Positions 26,550 to 35,347 of a DNA stretch of 42,393 nt are shown here, one piece after another (position 1 is the first letter of the stretch; each line of letters starts with the position of its first letter). The stretch is from Streptomyces torulosus (GTDB lineage: Bacteria; Actinomycetota; Actinomycetes; Streptomycetales; Streptomycetaceae). Below the pieces are notes generated by a model, which was not told the origin of the DNA, searched no databases, and was given only the letters and a program-made list of their open reading frames with translations. The DNA is taken from positions 1 through 42,393 of the forward strand of contig NZ_LIRK01000003.1 in assembly GCF_001419765.1 (NCBI RefSeq), given 5' to 3'. The translations under genes and the position numbers were made by a program.

Positions 26550-27892
26550 GCAGCGAGACGACGGCCATGGCAGCCCCCGGATCCCGCCTGGGGGAACCGC
26601 TCCCCCACGGCCTGCTGGACGACGCCGAGCGCCTGACGCGGGAGCAGCTGAGAGAACTCCAGCTCGACCGTCTGCGATGGACGCTGCGGCACGCCTACGA
26701 CAACGTGGAGCTGTACCGGAAGAAGTTCGACGAGGCCGGTGTGCGGCCCGACGACTGCCGGTCGCTGGAGGACCTCGCCCGGTTCCCCTTCACCACCAAG
26801 GCCGACCTGCGCGACACCTACCCCTTCGGCATGTTCGCCGTGCCGATGGCGGACGTACGGCGCATCCACGCCTCCAGCGGCACCACCGGCCGCCCCACGG
26901 TCGTCGGCTACACCGACAACGACCTGTCCATGTGGGCGGACATGGTCGCCCGCTCGATCCGCGCCGCCGGCGGTCGCCCCGGCCACAAGGTGCACATCTC
27001 CTACGGCTACGGCCTCTTCACCGGCGGCCTCGGCGCACACTACGGGGCCGAGCGAGCCGGCTGTACGGTGATCCCGGCCTCCGGCGGCATGACCGCACGC
27101 CAGGTGCAGATCATCCAGGACTTCGAGCCCGAGATCATCATGGTCACCCCGTCCTACATGCTCACCCTGCTCGACGAGTTCGAGAAACAGGGCATCGACC
27201 CACGAAGCAGCTCCCTGAAGGTGGGCATCTTCGGGGCCGAGCCGTGGACGGAGGAGATGCGCCGGGAGATCGAGGAGCGGATGGACATCCACGCCGTCGA
27301 CATCTACGGCCTGTCCGAGGTGATCGGCCCCGGCGTCGCGCAGGAGTGCGTGGAGACCAAGGACGGCCTGCACGTGTGGGAGGACCACTTCTACCCCGAG
27401 GTGGTCGACCCGGTCACGGACACCGTGCTCGCGCAGGGCGAGGAGGGCGAGGTGGTCTTCACCTCGCTCACCAAGGAGGCCCTGCCGATCATCCGCTACC
27501 GCACCCGCGACCTGACCCGGCTGCTGCCCGGCACGGCCCGGCCCGCCTTCCGCCGGATGCAGAAGGTCACCGGCCGCTGCGACGACATGATCATCCTGCG
27601 CGGAGTCAACGTCTTCCCCAGCCAGATCGAGGAGATCGTGCTGCGCACGCCCTCGGTCGCCCCCCATTTCCAGATCCAGCTCACCGAGCGCGGCCGCATG
27701 GACCACATGGTCGTGCGGGTCGAGGCCCGACCCGGCACCGGCCCCGAACAGCGCGAGGCCGCCGCCAGGTCGATCGGCCAGGGCATCAAGGACGGCGTGG
27801 GCGTCACCGTCGAGGTGGCGATCGTCGACCCCGAGACCCTGGAGCGGTCCCTCGGCAAGCTTCGTCGTGTCAAGGATCTCCGGCGGGCGTAA
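26546..27892 (+). CDS. paaK: Phenylacetate-CoA ligase PaaK
   Basis: 448 residues, adenylate-forming enzyme that activates phenylacetate with ATP and CoA, the first step of the pathway. Landmarks: the ATP loop ASSGTTGRPTVVGYT (110-117 core), YGYGLFTGGLGAHYGAE, KVGIFGAEPWTEEMR, DIYGLSEVIGPGVAQEC, and the C-terminal TGRCDDMIILRGVNVFPSQI with a late Lys in SLGKLRRV. Length is standard. GAAGGAG precedes ATG 26546, which overlaps the paaI stop, so the two form a bicistron controlled by the operator at 26039. Confidence 0.95.
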   Translation: MSSETTAMAAPGSRLGEPLPHGLLDDAERLTREQLRELQLDRLRWTLRHAYDNVELYRKKFDEAGVRPDDCRSLEDLARFPFTTKADLRDTYPFGMFAVPMADVRRIHASSGTTGRPTVVGYTDNDLSMWADMVARSIRAAGGRPGHKVHISYGYGLFTGGLGAHYGAERAGCTVIPASGGMTARQVQIIQDFEPEIIMVTPSYMLTLLDEFEKQGIDPRSSSLKVGIFGAEPWTEEMRREIEERMDIHAVDIYGLSEVIGPGVAQECVETKDGLHVWEDHFYPEVVDPVTDTVLAQGEEGEVVFTSLTKEALPIIRYRTRDLTRLLPGTARPAFRRMQKVTGRCDDMIILRGVNVFPSQIEEIVLRTPSVAPHFQIQLTERGRMDHMVVRVEARPGTGPEQREAAARSIGQGIKDGVGVTVEVAIVDPETLERSLGKLRRVKDLRRA

Positions 27893-27979
27893 CGGCTGAT
27901 CTTGCGCGTCGGGGCGCGGGAGGGGAGGCGTCTTCTGCGCGGGCCGCCCGTCGCGCATGTCGCGCCCGGGACGGGCATC

Positions 27980-30433
27980 TCACGGACCACGGCCCGTGGG
28001 CCTGGTGGGGAGAGCCTGTTCCGCCCAGATCGTCTTGCCGGTGCGGGTGGGGCGGCTGCCCCAGCGCTGGGTGAGCTGGGCGACGAGCAGCAGACCGCGG
28101 CCTCCCTCGTCGAAGACCCGGGCTCGGCGCATGTGAGGGGCGGTGCTGCTGGAGTCCGAGACCTCGCAGATGAGCGCGGTGTCACGAATCAGGCGGAGCT
28201 GGATGGGGGATCCGCCGTACCGGATGGCGTTGGTGACGAGTTCACTGACGACGAGTTCGGTGACGAATTCGAGGTCCTCCAGATGCCAGGTGGCCAATTG
28301 CCCGCATGCCAGCGCACGGGCCCGGGCGACGGACGAGGGCTCCGCTGCCACCTCCCAGGTGGCGACCCGGCCCGCTTCCAGCGCGCGGGTGCGGACCACG
28401 AGGAGGGCGACGTCGTCGGTGGGTTGGTCGGGCAGGTTGTGCAGGATTCCGTCACACATCTCCTCCAGCGGACGGCGGGGCCCGCCGAGGGCCCGGCGGA
28501 GCAGGGCCAGTCCGTCGTCGAGGTCGCGGTCGGGGGCGTGGACCAGTCCGTCGGTGTAGAGGGCGAGGACGCTGCCCTCGGGGAGGTCGACCTCTGCCGT
28601 TTCGAACGGCAGACCGCCCAGCCCGAGGGGTGGTCCGCTCGGCAGATCGAGGAAGGAGACCTCCCCGTGTGGGGTGACCATGGCCGGGACGGGGTGACCG
28701 GCGCGCGCTGCGGTACAGCGGCGTGAGACGGGGTCGTAGACGACGTAGAGACAGGTGGCCCCGACCTCGCCCGGGCTCTGTGGTTCCCCGGCAGCGTCCG
28801 GTGCCCGTTCGGAGTCCAGACGCAGGACGAGGTCGTCAAGGTGTGTGAGGAGCTCGTCGGGAGCCAGATCGACGTCGGCGAGAGTGCGTACGGCGGTGCG
28901 GAGACGGCCCATCGTGGCGGACGCCTGCACCCCGTGGCCGACGACGTCGCCGACGACGAGAGCGACCCGGGCTCCGGACAGGGGGATGACGTCGAACCAG
29001 TCGCCGCCGAGGCCGGCGCGCGAGCTTGTGGGCCAGTAGCGGGACGCGACCTCGACAGCCGCCTGCCGGGGAGTGTTCTGCGGGAGCAGGCTGCGCTGAA
29101 GGGCAAGTGCCGTTTCGCGTTCCTGTGTGTAGCGGCGGGCGTTGTCGACGCAGACCGCCGCGCGCGCCGCGAGTTCCTTGGCGAGCAGCAGATCGTCGTC
29201 ATCGAAAGGCTCAGGTGTTCGATGGCGGCCGAGGATGGCCAGGCCGAGAGTGACGCCGCGGGCGCGCAGGGGCACGACCAACAGGGCGTGGATGCCGTGG
29301 GCGTCGATGCTGCGGACGCTGTCAGGGGAGTCGGCGGCCCACCAGCGTCGGCCGGCGTCGTCGACCGCGTGGAACATGCCGCGGCCGTCGGTCAGCACGC
29401 GCCCTTGCGGCGAGCCCTCGCGGTAGCCGTGGAGGGCGCCGACCGGAATCGTCACCTCGGGGCAGCCCTCCAGCACGGAGCAGCAGGCGGTGCGACGGAA
29501 GACGGGCGCGGTAGCGGGCGGGGGCGCCCTCTCGTCCCCGGCCAGCGCGGAATCCAGCAGGTCCACGAGGGCGAAGTCGGCGAAGTGCTCCGTGCACACC
29601 TCGGTCAGTTCTTCGGCCGTGCGGGTCACGTCGAGAGTGGAGCCGATGCGGACGCTGGACTCGTTCAGGACGCTCAGTCTGCGTCGGGCGCGGAGCTGGT
29701 CCGTACTGTCCATGGCTGCCAGACACATGCCTCGTACGCGGTCGGCACCGTCCTTCAACGGGCTCAGGGACACCAGCCAGGCGTGTTCGCGGGGCTCGCC
29801 GTGGGGTCGCAGCCAAGCCTCGTACAGCACGGTCTCCCCTGTGCGCAGGACTCGCTGCCACGCGTCGCCGAGACCCTCGCATCCGGGAAGGCACCGGAGG
29901 CTGTCGACGGACTCGCCCACCCGCCGGCCACGCAGTTGCCGGGAAGGGCTGCCTGTCACCCTCTCCATCGCGGAGTTGGCCGACACGACGATCCCGTCCT
30001 GGTCGAAGAGAGCCACCGGTACGGGGAACTGCTCCAAAGCCCACTTCTGCAGCCGCGCAGTCGGCTCCAGCTCGGTGGCCGTCAGGAACCAGCGGACCGC
30101 GTCGGCAGAGTTCGGCAGCGGGTACGCCCCGAGCCGCACCTCGACGTGGTGGCCGTCCTGGTGCCGGACCGTGACCGTGCCGGTCCACCCCTCCGACTCG
30201 GCAAGGCTGTGCAGGGCATCAGGCGGCAGGGGTTCGGCCAGCAGCTCTGCCGCAGGGCGGCCCAGTACGTCCCGGGTCGGGAAGCCGAGGAGGCCGCGGG
30301 CCGCGTCGCTCCATGCGGTGACCAGCCCCTTGGCGTCCACCTCGGCTATGGCGGCACCTCGGGTCATCGGCGACGTGGCCCTGTGCTCATCCACCCGTAC
30401 GCCCTTCCGCGCGACACCGGTGTCGATATCCAT
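27980..30433 (-). CDS. PAS-PAS-GAF-PP2C phosphatase with C-terminal HATPase domain
   Basis: 817 residues. Order: PAS (about 25-125, AIAEVDAKGLVTAWSDAARG), PAS (about 135-250, VPVALFDQDGIVVSANSAME), GAF (about 265-430), SpoIIE/PP2C catalytic core (about 445-665: RAGLGGDWFDVIPL, VVGDVVGHGVQ, AGHPVPAM, LALYTDGLVH, DDVALLVV), then a histidine-kinase-like ATPase (about 680-805: ELVVSELVTNAIRYGG with the N-box, FDEGGRGLLLV with the G-box). Proteins with both activities combine RsbU-type phosphatase and RsbW-type anti-sigma kinase functions. No membrane helices. Transcribed toward paaK (convergent). No antagonist or sigma gene adjoins, so its partner must be elsewhere. ATG 30433 is the natural start. 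Confidence 0.9.
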   Translation of the reverse strand: MDIDTGVARKGVRVDEHRATSPMTRGAAIAEVDAKGLVTAWSDAARGLLGFPTRDVLGRPAAELLAEPLPPDALHSLAESEGWTGTVTVRHQDGHHVEVRLGAYPLPNSADAVRWFLTATELEPTARLQKWALEQFPVPVALFDQDGIVVSANSAMERVTGSPSRQLRGRRVGESVDSLRCLPGCEGLGDAWQRVLRTGETVLYEAWLRPHGEPREHAWLVSLSPLKDGADRVRGMCLAAMDSTDQLRARRRLSVLNESSVRIGSTLDVTRTAEELTEVCTEHFADFALVDLLDSALAGDERAPPPATAPVFRRTACCSVLEGCPEVTIPVGALHGYREGSPQGRVLTDGRGMFHAVDDAGRRWWAADSPDSVRSIDAHGIHALLVVPLRARGVTLGLAILGRHRTPEPFDDDDLLLAKELAARAAVCVDNARRYTQERETALALQRSLLPQNTPRQAAVEVASRYWPTSSRAGLGGDWFDVIPLSGARVALVVGDVVGHGVQASATMGRLRTAVRTLADVDLAPDELLTHLDDLVLRLDSERAPDAAGEPQSPGEVGATCLYVVYDPVSRRCTAARAGHPVPAMVTPHGEVSFLDLPSGPPLGLGGLPFETAEVDLPEGSVLALYTDGLVHAPDRDLDDGLALLRRALGGPRRPLEEMCDGILHNLPDQPTDDVALLVVRTRALEAGRVATWEVAAEPSSVARARALACGQLATWHLEDLEFVTELVVSELVTNAIRYGGSPIQLRLIRDTALICEVSDSSSTAPHMRRARVFDEGGRGLLLVAQLTQRWGSRPTRTGKTIWAEQALPTRPTGRGP

Positions 30434-30763
30434 TGTGCGCCGGACTCACCTGGGTACGCCTGTCACTCCCGCCCGCGACAGCGGCGGGGCCATTGCCGAT
30501 GCGAGGGAAGCCTGCGGGAGTCACCTGGAGGGCAACGTGGTTCGACGGGGCGGGTTGAGCGTGGGCGCGGCGGCTGGTGCGGCGTCCAGCCGTCGCGGAA
30601 GGCGGGGCGAATCGGGCCGGGGAGAAGTGCGGAGGCCGCAGCGACCAGGGCGGGTAGGTCTGCCGCAGCGGCCACCAGTGCGGACCACACTCCGCGCCGT
30701 CCGCGCAGGGCGCGGACCAGCGCCCAGCACATCAGCAGGACCGGCACTGCTCGGCCGGGTCCG
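30434..30763. other. Gap between phosphatase and amidase without a supported gene
   Basis: Both flanking genes are on the minus strand. One minus-strand frame (30463-30747) reads protein-like in part (LLMCWALVRALRGRRGVWSA, then LVAAAADLPALVAAASALLP), reminiscent of a helical segment from a larger enzyme, but it lacks a clear ribosome site and any family I can name. It may be another gene scrap. Confidence 0.3.
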
Positions 30764-32137
30764 TCAACCGCAGATCCCTTCCAGCGTCAGCCCGAGGGCG
30801 AGCAGTTCGCGGTCGGCTCCGACCGGGGCGTCGATCTCGAGGCCCGTCGGCAGGCCGTTGGTCGCCACGCCCATGGGGATGCTCAGGCCGGGGGCTCCGA
30901 TGACGCTGGCCGGGCCGGTGTTGCGGATGAAGGTGGCGAAGGTGTCGGAGGTCTCCCCGCACAGGACCATGCCCTGGTCACAGGTGGCCAGGTCGAGGGC
31001 GGTAGCCGGGGTGGTGGGGAAGGCCAGGCCGTCCAGCCCGTGGGCGGCGAACGTGTCCGCGTAGGCCGCGCGCAGGCGCCGGCGCTGGGCCAGGCACTCG
31101 CGGTAGACGTCCTCGGAGACCAGCCCTGGGGCCCCGTCGAGGATGCAGCCCTCGAAGACGCCGCGCACGTCGGGGCCCGCGATGAGGGCGGCGAGCGTGG
31201 CGAGGTCCGTCTGCGGCCGGTACTTCGCCAGGTAGGCGGAGAGCTCCACCCGGGTCTCGTACAGCACGATGGCCATGCCGGTCTCGAACTCGCCTTCGGT
31301 GAACGAGGTGACGTCGACCGGGACCAGGTCCACGCCGGCCGCCGCCAGGCTGCGCAGGGTCGCCTCCCACCGAACGGCGACCTCGTCCTCCAGCGGCTCG
31401 GTGAAGTGACCGGTCGGCACGCCCAGGCGGATCGACCGCGGTGGGCGGGCGGCGACCGGGGTGTCGTCGCCGCTGAGGACGCCGTCCAGCAGGGCCAGGT
31501 CCGCGACCCGGCGCGCCATGGGCCCGATGGTGTCCCTGGTGCTCGACAGGGGCGTCACGCCCTCCCCGGGGTAGCGCCCGACCGTGGGCCGCAGCGCGCA
31601 TGTGCCGGTGACGGCCGCGGGAACACGTACGGAGCCGCCCGTGTCGGTGCCCAGGCCGGCCCGCACCGCTCCGGCCGCGACGAGTGCGGCGACCCCGCCG
31701 CTGCTGCCACCGGCGAAACGGCTGGGGTCGCTCGGATTGCGGACCGGGCCGAACGCCTGGTTGTTGCTGGTGATGCCGAACGCCAGCTCGTGCATGTTGG
31801 CCTTGCCGAGGACGACGGCACCGGCGTCGCGCAGCCGCCGCACCGCGGGCGCGTCGCTCACTGGCACGAAGTCCCGCAGGGCGGGGGTGCCTGCGGTGTT
31901 GGGCAGCCCGGCGACGTGGATGTTGTCCTTGATCGCGACGGTCATGCCGGACAGCGGGCCCGGTCCGTCGGGGGTCTTGGCAGCGGCGTCACGGTCGAGG
32001 GTGATGAAGCCGCCCAGATACGCCGCCTCCTCGGCACGCTCCAGGGACATCTGCACGGACTCGTATCGGCTCCGCGCGCCCGTAGGTGCCGCCCGGCCGG
32101 TGTGCGTGCCGGATTCCTTCGTGGTGGGTTCGCTCAT
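30764..32137 (-). CDS. Amidase-signature hydrolase (indoleacetamide/mandelamide hydrolase-like)
   Basis: 457 residues with the complete Ser-cisSer-Lys triad: Lys70 in MTVAIKDNIHVAGLPNTAG, the cis-Ser in FAGGSSGGVA (145-146) and the nucleophile Ser169 in GLGTDTGGSVRVPAA. The sequence around the triad (GKANMHELAFGITSNNQAFG, GRYPGEGVTPLSSTRDTIGP) follows aryl-acetamide hydrolases such as indoleacetamide and mandelamide hydrolase. Hydrolysis of an aryl-acetamide to the acid would feed the neighbouring phenylacetate pathway; the exact amide is inference. GGAG lies seven bases before ATG 32137. A 10-bp inverted repeat sits 56 bp upstream, and the divergent genes encode an ArsR regulator and a ligand-binding fusion protein. 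Confidence 0.88.
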   Translation of the reverse strand: MSEPTTKESGTHTGRAAPTGARSRYESVQMSLERAEEAAYLGGFITLDRDAAAKTPDGPGPLSGMTVAIKDNIHVAGLPNTAGTPALRDFVPVSDAPAVRRLRDAGAVVLGKANMHELAFGITSNNQAFGPVRNPSDPSRFAGGSSGGVAALVAAGAVRAGLGTDTGGSVRVPAAVTGTCALRPTVGRYPGEGVTPLSSTRDTIGPMARRVADLALLDGVLSGDDTPVAARPPRSIRLGVPTGHFTEPLEDEVAVRWEATLRSLAAAGVDLVPVDVTSFTEGEFETGMAIVLYETRVELSAYLAKYRPQTDLATLAALIAGPDVRGVFEGCILDGAPGLVSEDVYRECLAQRRRLRAAYADTFAAHGLDGLAFPTTPATALDLATCDQGMVLCGETSDTFATFIRNTGPASVIGAPGLSIPMGVATNGLPTGLEIDAPVGADRELLALGLTLEGICG

Positions 32138-32192
32138 GGCCTGCTCCTTCGCGCGGATCCTCATCGACAGCTCTCACGGACGATCACCCGAC

Positions 32193-32224
32193 ACATGTCA
32201 TCGTTCGCTCACGTGATGACATGT
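32193..32224. promoter_or_regulatory. Inverted repeat upstream of the amidase, candidate operator
   Basis: ACATGTCATC and GATGACATGT are perfect 10-bp complementary arms (32193-32202, 32215-32224) separated by 12 bases. The site lies 56-87 bp upstream of the amidase start, in the gap shared with the divergent ArsR gene, and is conspicuously AT-richer than its surroundings. It is the best candidate operator for that regulator. Confidence 0.6.
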
Positions 32225-32718
32225 TGGAGGAAAAGGGTTCGCCCATCAAGCCCCCTCACCTCCCGAAAATGCAGCGCTCGGACTGCGGCGGACGCACTGA
32301 GGCTGAAGCAGACGATCCGCCGGGCGCAGAGCGCCACAGGCCGCAGGAAGTGGCGTCCGCTCGGCAGCGACCACGCCTGGGGGCGAACGTGCGGGAACCC
32401 TCTTCGGCTCCGGAGCAGACAGCGCCGGCGATCGCCCGGACAGTCGCGGCTCCGGGCGCGGTGTGCACCTTCGACGAGCCGGCGGAGGAGCCCGCCGACG
32501 TGCCCCGGTTCACCGGAGCGGTACGGGATCGGCGCCCAGGCGTCGCGGCGCTCCTCGTTGTGCAGCACCTGGAGATGGCGCCGGATGTAGCGGACCGGTG
32601 CGCCCGGGCCTGGCCCGGCGGCCACGGGAACAGTAAAGTCAACGGGTAGACATATATTGGCACGTTGTCGCCGAATCACGGCGTCGCCGCCTTCCGAAAG
32701 GATGAGAGGTCCCAGGAA
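32225..32718. other. Long gap between amidase promoter and ArsR gene
   Basis: About 490 bp with open frames on both strands but no recognisable family. A segment at 32630-32660 (AAGTCAACGGGTAGACATATATTGG) is unusually AT-rich and probably holds the promoter of the ArsR transcript. Nothing else can be supported. Confidence 0.35.
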
Positions 32719-33072
32719 GTGATCGACCACGACCACGAGAGCGACCTGGTATTCCGTGCCCTCAACGACGCGACCCGCCGGGCCGTTCTGGCCCTGCTGG
32801 CATCGGAACACGAACCCACGGCCGGAGACATCGCGGCCGCTTTCCCGGCGATCGGCAGGACCGCCGTCTCGGCTCACCTGCGGATCCTGCGGGACGCGCA
32901 ACTGGTCTCCGAGATCCGAGACGGCAAACACCGGCGGTACCGCCTGGGCCCCAACCGCGCGGACGCGGCGATCGCGTTCCTGCGCCAGATCTACGAGCAG
33001 TCGCTGCCCACGGACCAGGAGACGGCAGCGGACCGACCGGAGAGCGGGCTGCGTGAAGCAAAGAGCGGATGA
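32719..33072 (+). CDS. ArsR-family winged-helix regulator
   Basis: About 117 residues. The winged-helix core is clear: LVFRALNDATRRAVLALLAS, TAGDIAAAFPAIGRTAVSAH (recognition helix), LRILRDAQLVSEIRDGKHRR and YRLGPN (wing). No cysteine pair typical of metal-sensing ArsR members is present, so the signal is not obviously a metal. GTG 32719 is chosen because AGAGG lies nine bases upstream; the frame is open from TTG 32665. The gene is followed after 68 bp by the SRPBCC/periplasmic-binding fusion; ArsR-SRPBCC pairs are a common arrangement in actinobacteria. Its likely targets are its own transcript and the divergent amidase. Confidence 0.85.
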   Translation: MIDHDHESDLVFRALNDATRRAVLALLASEHEPTAGDIAAAFPAIGRTAVSAHLRILRDAQLVSEIRDGKHRRYRLGPNRADAAIAFLRQIYEQSLPTDQETAADRPESGLREAKSG

Positions 33073-33140
33073 CGGCTGACGGGCACGCCTCCCGGTGTGC
33101 CCGTCAGCCGGGCCCTGCCACGGCCTGCTGAGGAGAGCCC

Positions 33141-34601
33141 ATGCACGAGATCGTCCTCGTCAACGAGACGCACCTCGGTGTGCCCCCGCACGAGGCGTTC
33201 GACATGTTCGGACGATCGGGCGGCCCGGGCTGGTTGTTCTCCGCGCGGTTCGAGCACGCGGAGCCCGGCGCGGCGGCCGACATCGACATACCCCTGCCGT
33301 TCGCGGGCCCAGGGGGCGAGACGACCGTGCGGGGCACGGCACGCATCGTCGAGATGCGGCCGTACCGGCGGATCGTGCTGCGGCACGAGACGCCGTGGAC
33401 GGGGCGGATCACCATCACCTTCGCCCGTGAGCCCGGGGGCACACGGGTGCGTACGGTCACCGAACTCGATCAGGAGGCTCTCGGCTGGATGACGGGCGGC
33501 CCGGGCCCCGCGGTGCCGGACGGCGAGGGCCCGGCCGACGCGACGTGTGTCGCCCTGCTGACCAGTCTGTCGGGGAGCGCCGGCCTGTTCGGCCGGGCCG
33601 CCGCCAACTGCGCGGCGCTGGCGGCCGAGGAGATCAATGCCGAGGGCGGGATCGGCGGCCGGCCGGTGCGGATCGAGGTGATCGACGATCGCACCCACGC
33701 CGCCACGGGGCTGGCCCGGCTGCGGGAACTCGACCGGCGGCGCGGCCTGGGGGCCGTGGTGGGTGTACACAGCTCGGCGACCTTCGACACGGTGAGCAGC
33801 TACGCGCGGGCGTCGGGCCTGTTGTACCTCTACACGGCCGCGAACGAGGGCAGCCGCGTGCAGGACGGAACCCTGTTCCGGCTCGGCGAGTCGGTGGCGG
33901 ACCAACTGGCACAGGCGGTTCCTGCGCTGATGCGCGAGAGCGGGGGTCGCTCCTGGTACCTGATCGGCAACGACTACTCCTGGCCCCGGGCCGTCTCCAC
34001 GCAGGGCCGCCGCATCGCGGAGCACCACGGCGGGCAGGTCGTCGGCGAGCGCCTCGTCCGGCTCGGCGAGTCGTCCTTCGACGACGTGCTGGAGGACATC
34101 GAGGCGTCCGGCGCCGACCTGGTGCTCTCCAGCCTCGTGGGGTGGAGCTCGATCGACTTCGAGCGACGGTTCCACGCCGCGGGACTGCGCCGTCGTCTCC
34201 GTACGCTCGCACCCCTGCTGGAGGAGAGCACCCGAGAACATCTGGGAGCCGCGGGCAGCGGGGTCTGGTCCTGCCTGCCCTACTTCTCCGCCCTGGACAC
34301 AACGGAGAACGCCGACTTCCTGCGACGCTACCGGGCCGCTTTCGGTCCCTGGGCGCCCTCACCGTCGGCGCTGACGGAGTCGGCGTACGAGGGCCTGCGG
34401 CTGTTCGCCCGGGCGGCACGGAAAGCGGGGTCGCCGCGGGGCGATGAGGTCTCGCGTGCCCTGCACGGACTCACTCTGGCCGGACCGCGCGGCAGGGTCT
34501 CGGTGGGAGCCGACGGCCGGCTGCGGCAGCGCATGTACCTGGCCGAGGCGACGGCCACAGGATTCGCGATCCGCGGACAGCTGCCGTCCGGTACCGCCTG
34601 A
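33141..34601 (+). CDS. SRPBCC (AHSA1-like) domain fused to a leaderless type I periplasmic-binding domain
   Basis: 486 residues. Residues about 5-115 form an SRPBCC/AHSA1-type domain (GVPPHEAFDMFGRSGGPGWL, VRGTARIVEMRPYRRIVLRH, GRITITFAREPGGTRVRTV). After a Pro/Gly linker, residues about 130-485 are a Leu/Ile/Val-type binding protein (CVALLTSLSGSAGLFGRAAA, LAAEEINAEGGIGGRPVRIE, AVVGVHSSATFDTV, NEGSRVQDGTLFRLGE, SWYLIGNDYSWP, DLVLSSLVGW). There is no signal peptide or lipobox, so it stays in the cytoplasm, as does AmiC, the amide sensor of the Pseudomonas amidase operon, which has the same binding fold. The neighbours are an ArsR regulator and an amidase. A role as an amide or amino-acid receptor acting on gene control is inference. 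GAGGAG precedes ATG 33141. Confidence 0.82.
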   Translation: MHEIVLVNETHLGVPPHEAFDMFGRSGGPGWLFSARFEHAEPGAAADIDIPLPFAGPGGETTVRGTARIVEMRPYRRIVLRHETPWTGRITITFAREPGGTRVRTVTELDQEALGWMTGGPGPAVPDGEGPADATCVALLTSLSGSAGLFGRAAANCAALAAEEINAEGGIGGRPVRIEVIDDRTHAATGLARLRELDRRRGLGAVVGVHSSATFDTVSSYARASGLLYLYTAANEGSRVQDGTLFRLGESVADQLAQAVPALMRESGGRSWYLIGNDYSWPRAVSTQGRRIAEHHGGQVVGERLVRLGESSFDDVLEDIEASGADLVLSSLVGWSSIDFERRFHAAGLRRRLRTLAPLLEESTREHLGAAGSGVWSCLPYFSALDTTENADFLRRYRAAFGPWAPSPSALTESAYEGLRLFARAARKAGSPRGDEVSRALHGLTLAGPRGRVSVGADGRLRQRMYLAEATATGFAIRGQLPSGTA

Positions 34602-34627
34602 CCGTGCGCACGGCTTGGCAGGGCGCT

Positions 34628-34647
34628 GGCCGGCAGGTATGCCGGCC
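34628..34647 (+). terminator. Hairpin after the ArsR/receptor transcript
   Basis: GGCCGGCA-GGTA-TGCCGGCC, perfect 8-bp arms and a 4-base loop, 27 bp after the receptor stop codon. No T-run follows, which is common for streptomycete terminators. Confidence 0.6.
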
Positions 34648-34729
34648 CCGTCTCCTCCAGCGCACCGCCACCCGACGCAAAGTACGGGCCGCCTTCGAGT
34701 GCAGACCGCCACCCGGCATGATCGCAGGC

Positions 34730-35041
34730 ATGATCACTGTTCATCTGAAGTATGAGATCGACCCCGACAAGCTGGAGGACTTCGAGGAATACGGTCGCCG
34801 CTGGGTCCGCCTCGTCGACCGTTTCGGCGGGACGCACCATGGATACTTCCTGCCGAGCGAGGGCGACAGCGACATCGCCTACGCCTTGTTCTCCTTTCCC
34901 AGCCTGGCCGCGTACGAGCAGTACCGCACGGACAGCAGCTCCGACCCGGAGTGCCAGGAAGCATTCGAACTGGCCCGTAGGACCCGCTGCATCAAGCGGT
35001 ACGAGCGCCGCTTCCTGCGCCCCCTCGAGGACGTGTCCTAG
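34730..35041 (+). CDS. NIPSNAP-family protein
   Basis: About 103 residues: MITVHLKYEIDPDKLEDFEE, a WVRLVDRFGGTHHGYFLPSE segment, DIAYALFSFPSLAAYEQYR and a C-terminal RYERRFLRPL. This is the compact dimeric alpha/beta-barrel NIPSNAP pattern; members are small-molecule-associated proteins of mostly unknown role. ATG 34730 starts the conserved domain exactly; ATG 34718 is an alternative, and neither has a strong ribosome site. Its stop overlaps, on the opposite strand, the stop of a LysR fragment. Confidence 0.75.
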   Translation: MITVHLKYEIDPDKLEDFEEYGRRWVRLVDRFGGTHHGYFLPSEGDSDIAYALFSFPSLAAYEQYRTDSSSDPECQEAFELARRTRCIKRYERRFLRPLEDVS

Positions 35042-35319
35042 GCCGGCCGAAGGCCCTGGGTGCGGTCCTGCCGCGTGGCTGTGCGCAGAGCTGCGACGAC
35101 TGCCGTGGTCGTCGGGTTCGCGGTCTCGGTGTGACGCGTCGCGGCGAACAGCAGGCGCTGGACAGGGCGATCCTCGATGCGCGCCGTGCGGATTCCCGGT
35201 GCGGCCGGGTCGATGGCGGTCCGGGGAACGAGCGCGGTGGCAAGGCCGGCCCGGGCGAGGGTGAGCTGGGCGGCGATGTGGGCGGTGACGTAACGTGCCG
35301 TGGGCGTGAAGCCGGCCTA
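35038..35319 (-). pseudogene. C-terminal fragment of a LysR-family regulator
   Basis: Minus-strand frame reads AGFTPTARYVTAHIAAQLTL, ARAGLATALVPRTAIDPAAP and RIEDRPVQRLLFAATRHTET, ending at a stop at 35038. This is the last 93 residues of a LysR effector domain (the GLGxALvP and R-x-hhaAtR pattern). A stop codon lies immediately upstream and no DNA-binding domain follows, so it is a truncated remnant. It has no start codon. Confidence 0.7.
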
Positions 35320-35347
35320 TTGAGTCCTGAGGGGCGATCTTCGGCGT

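Noticed and set aside
28841..32590. 1249-codon plus-strand open frame
   Set aside because: It runs antisense across the phosphatase and the amidase, both of which have complete conserved motifs; no domain is visible in it.
33141..34601. ABC transporter solute-binding lipoprotein
   Set aside because: There is no signal peptide or lipobox, an SRPBCC domain occupies the N-terminus, and no permease or ATPase genes are nearby.
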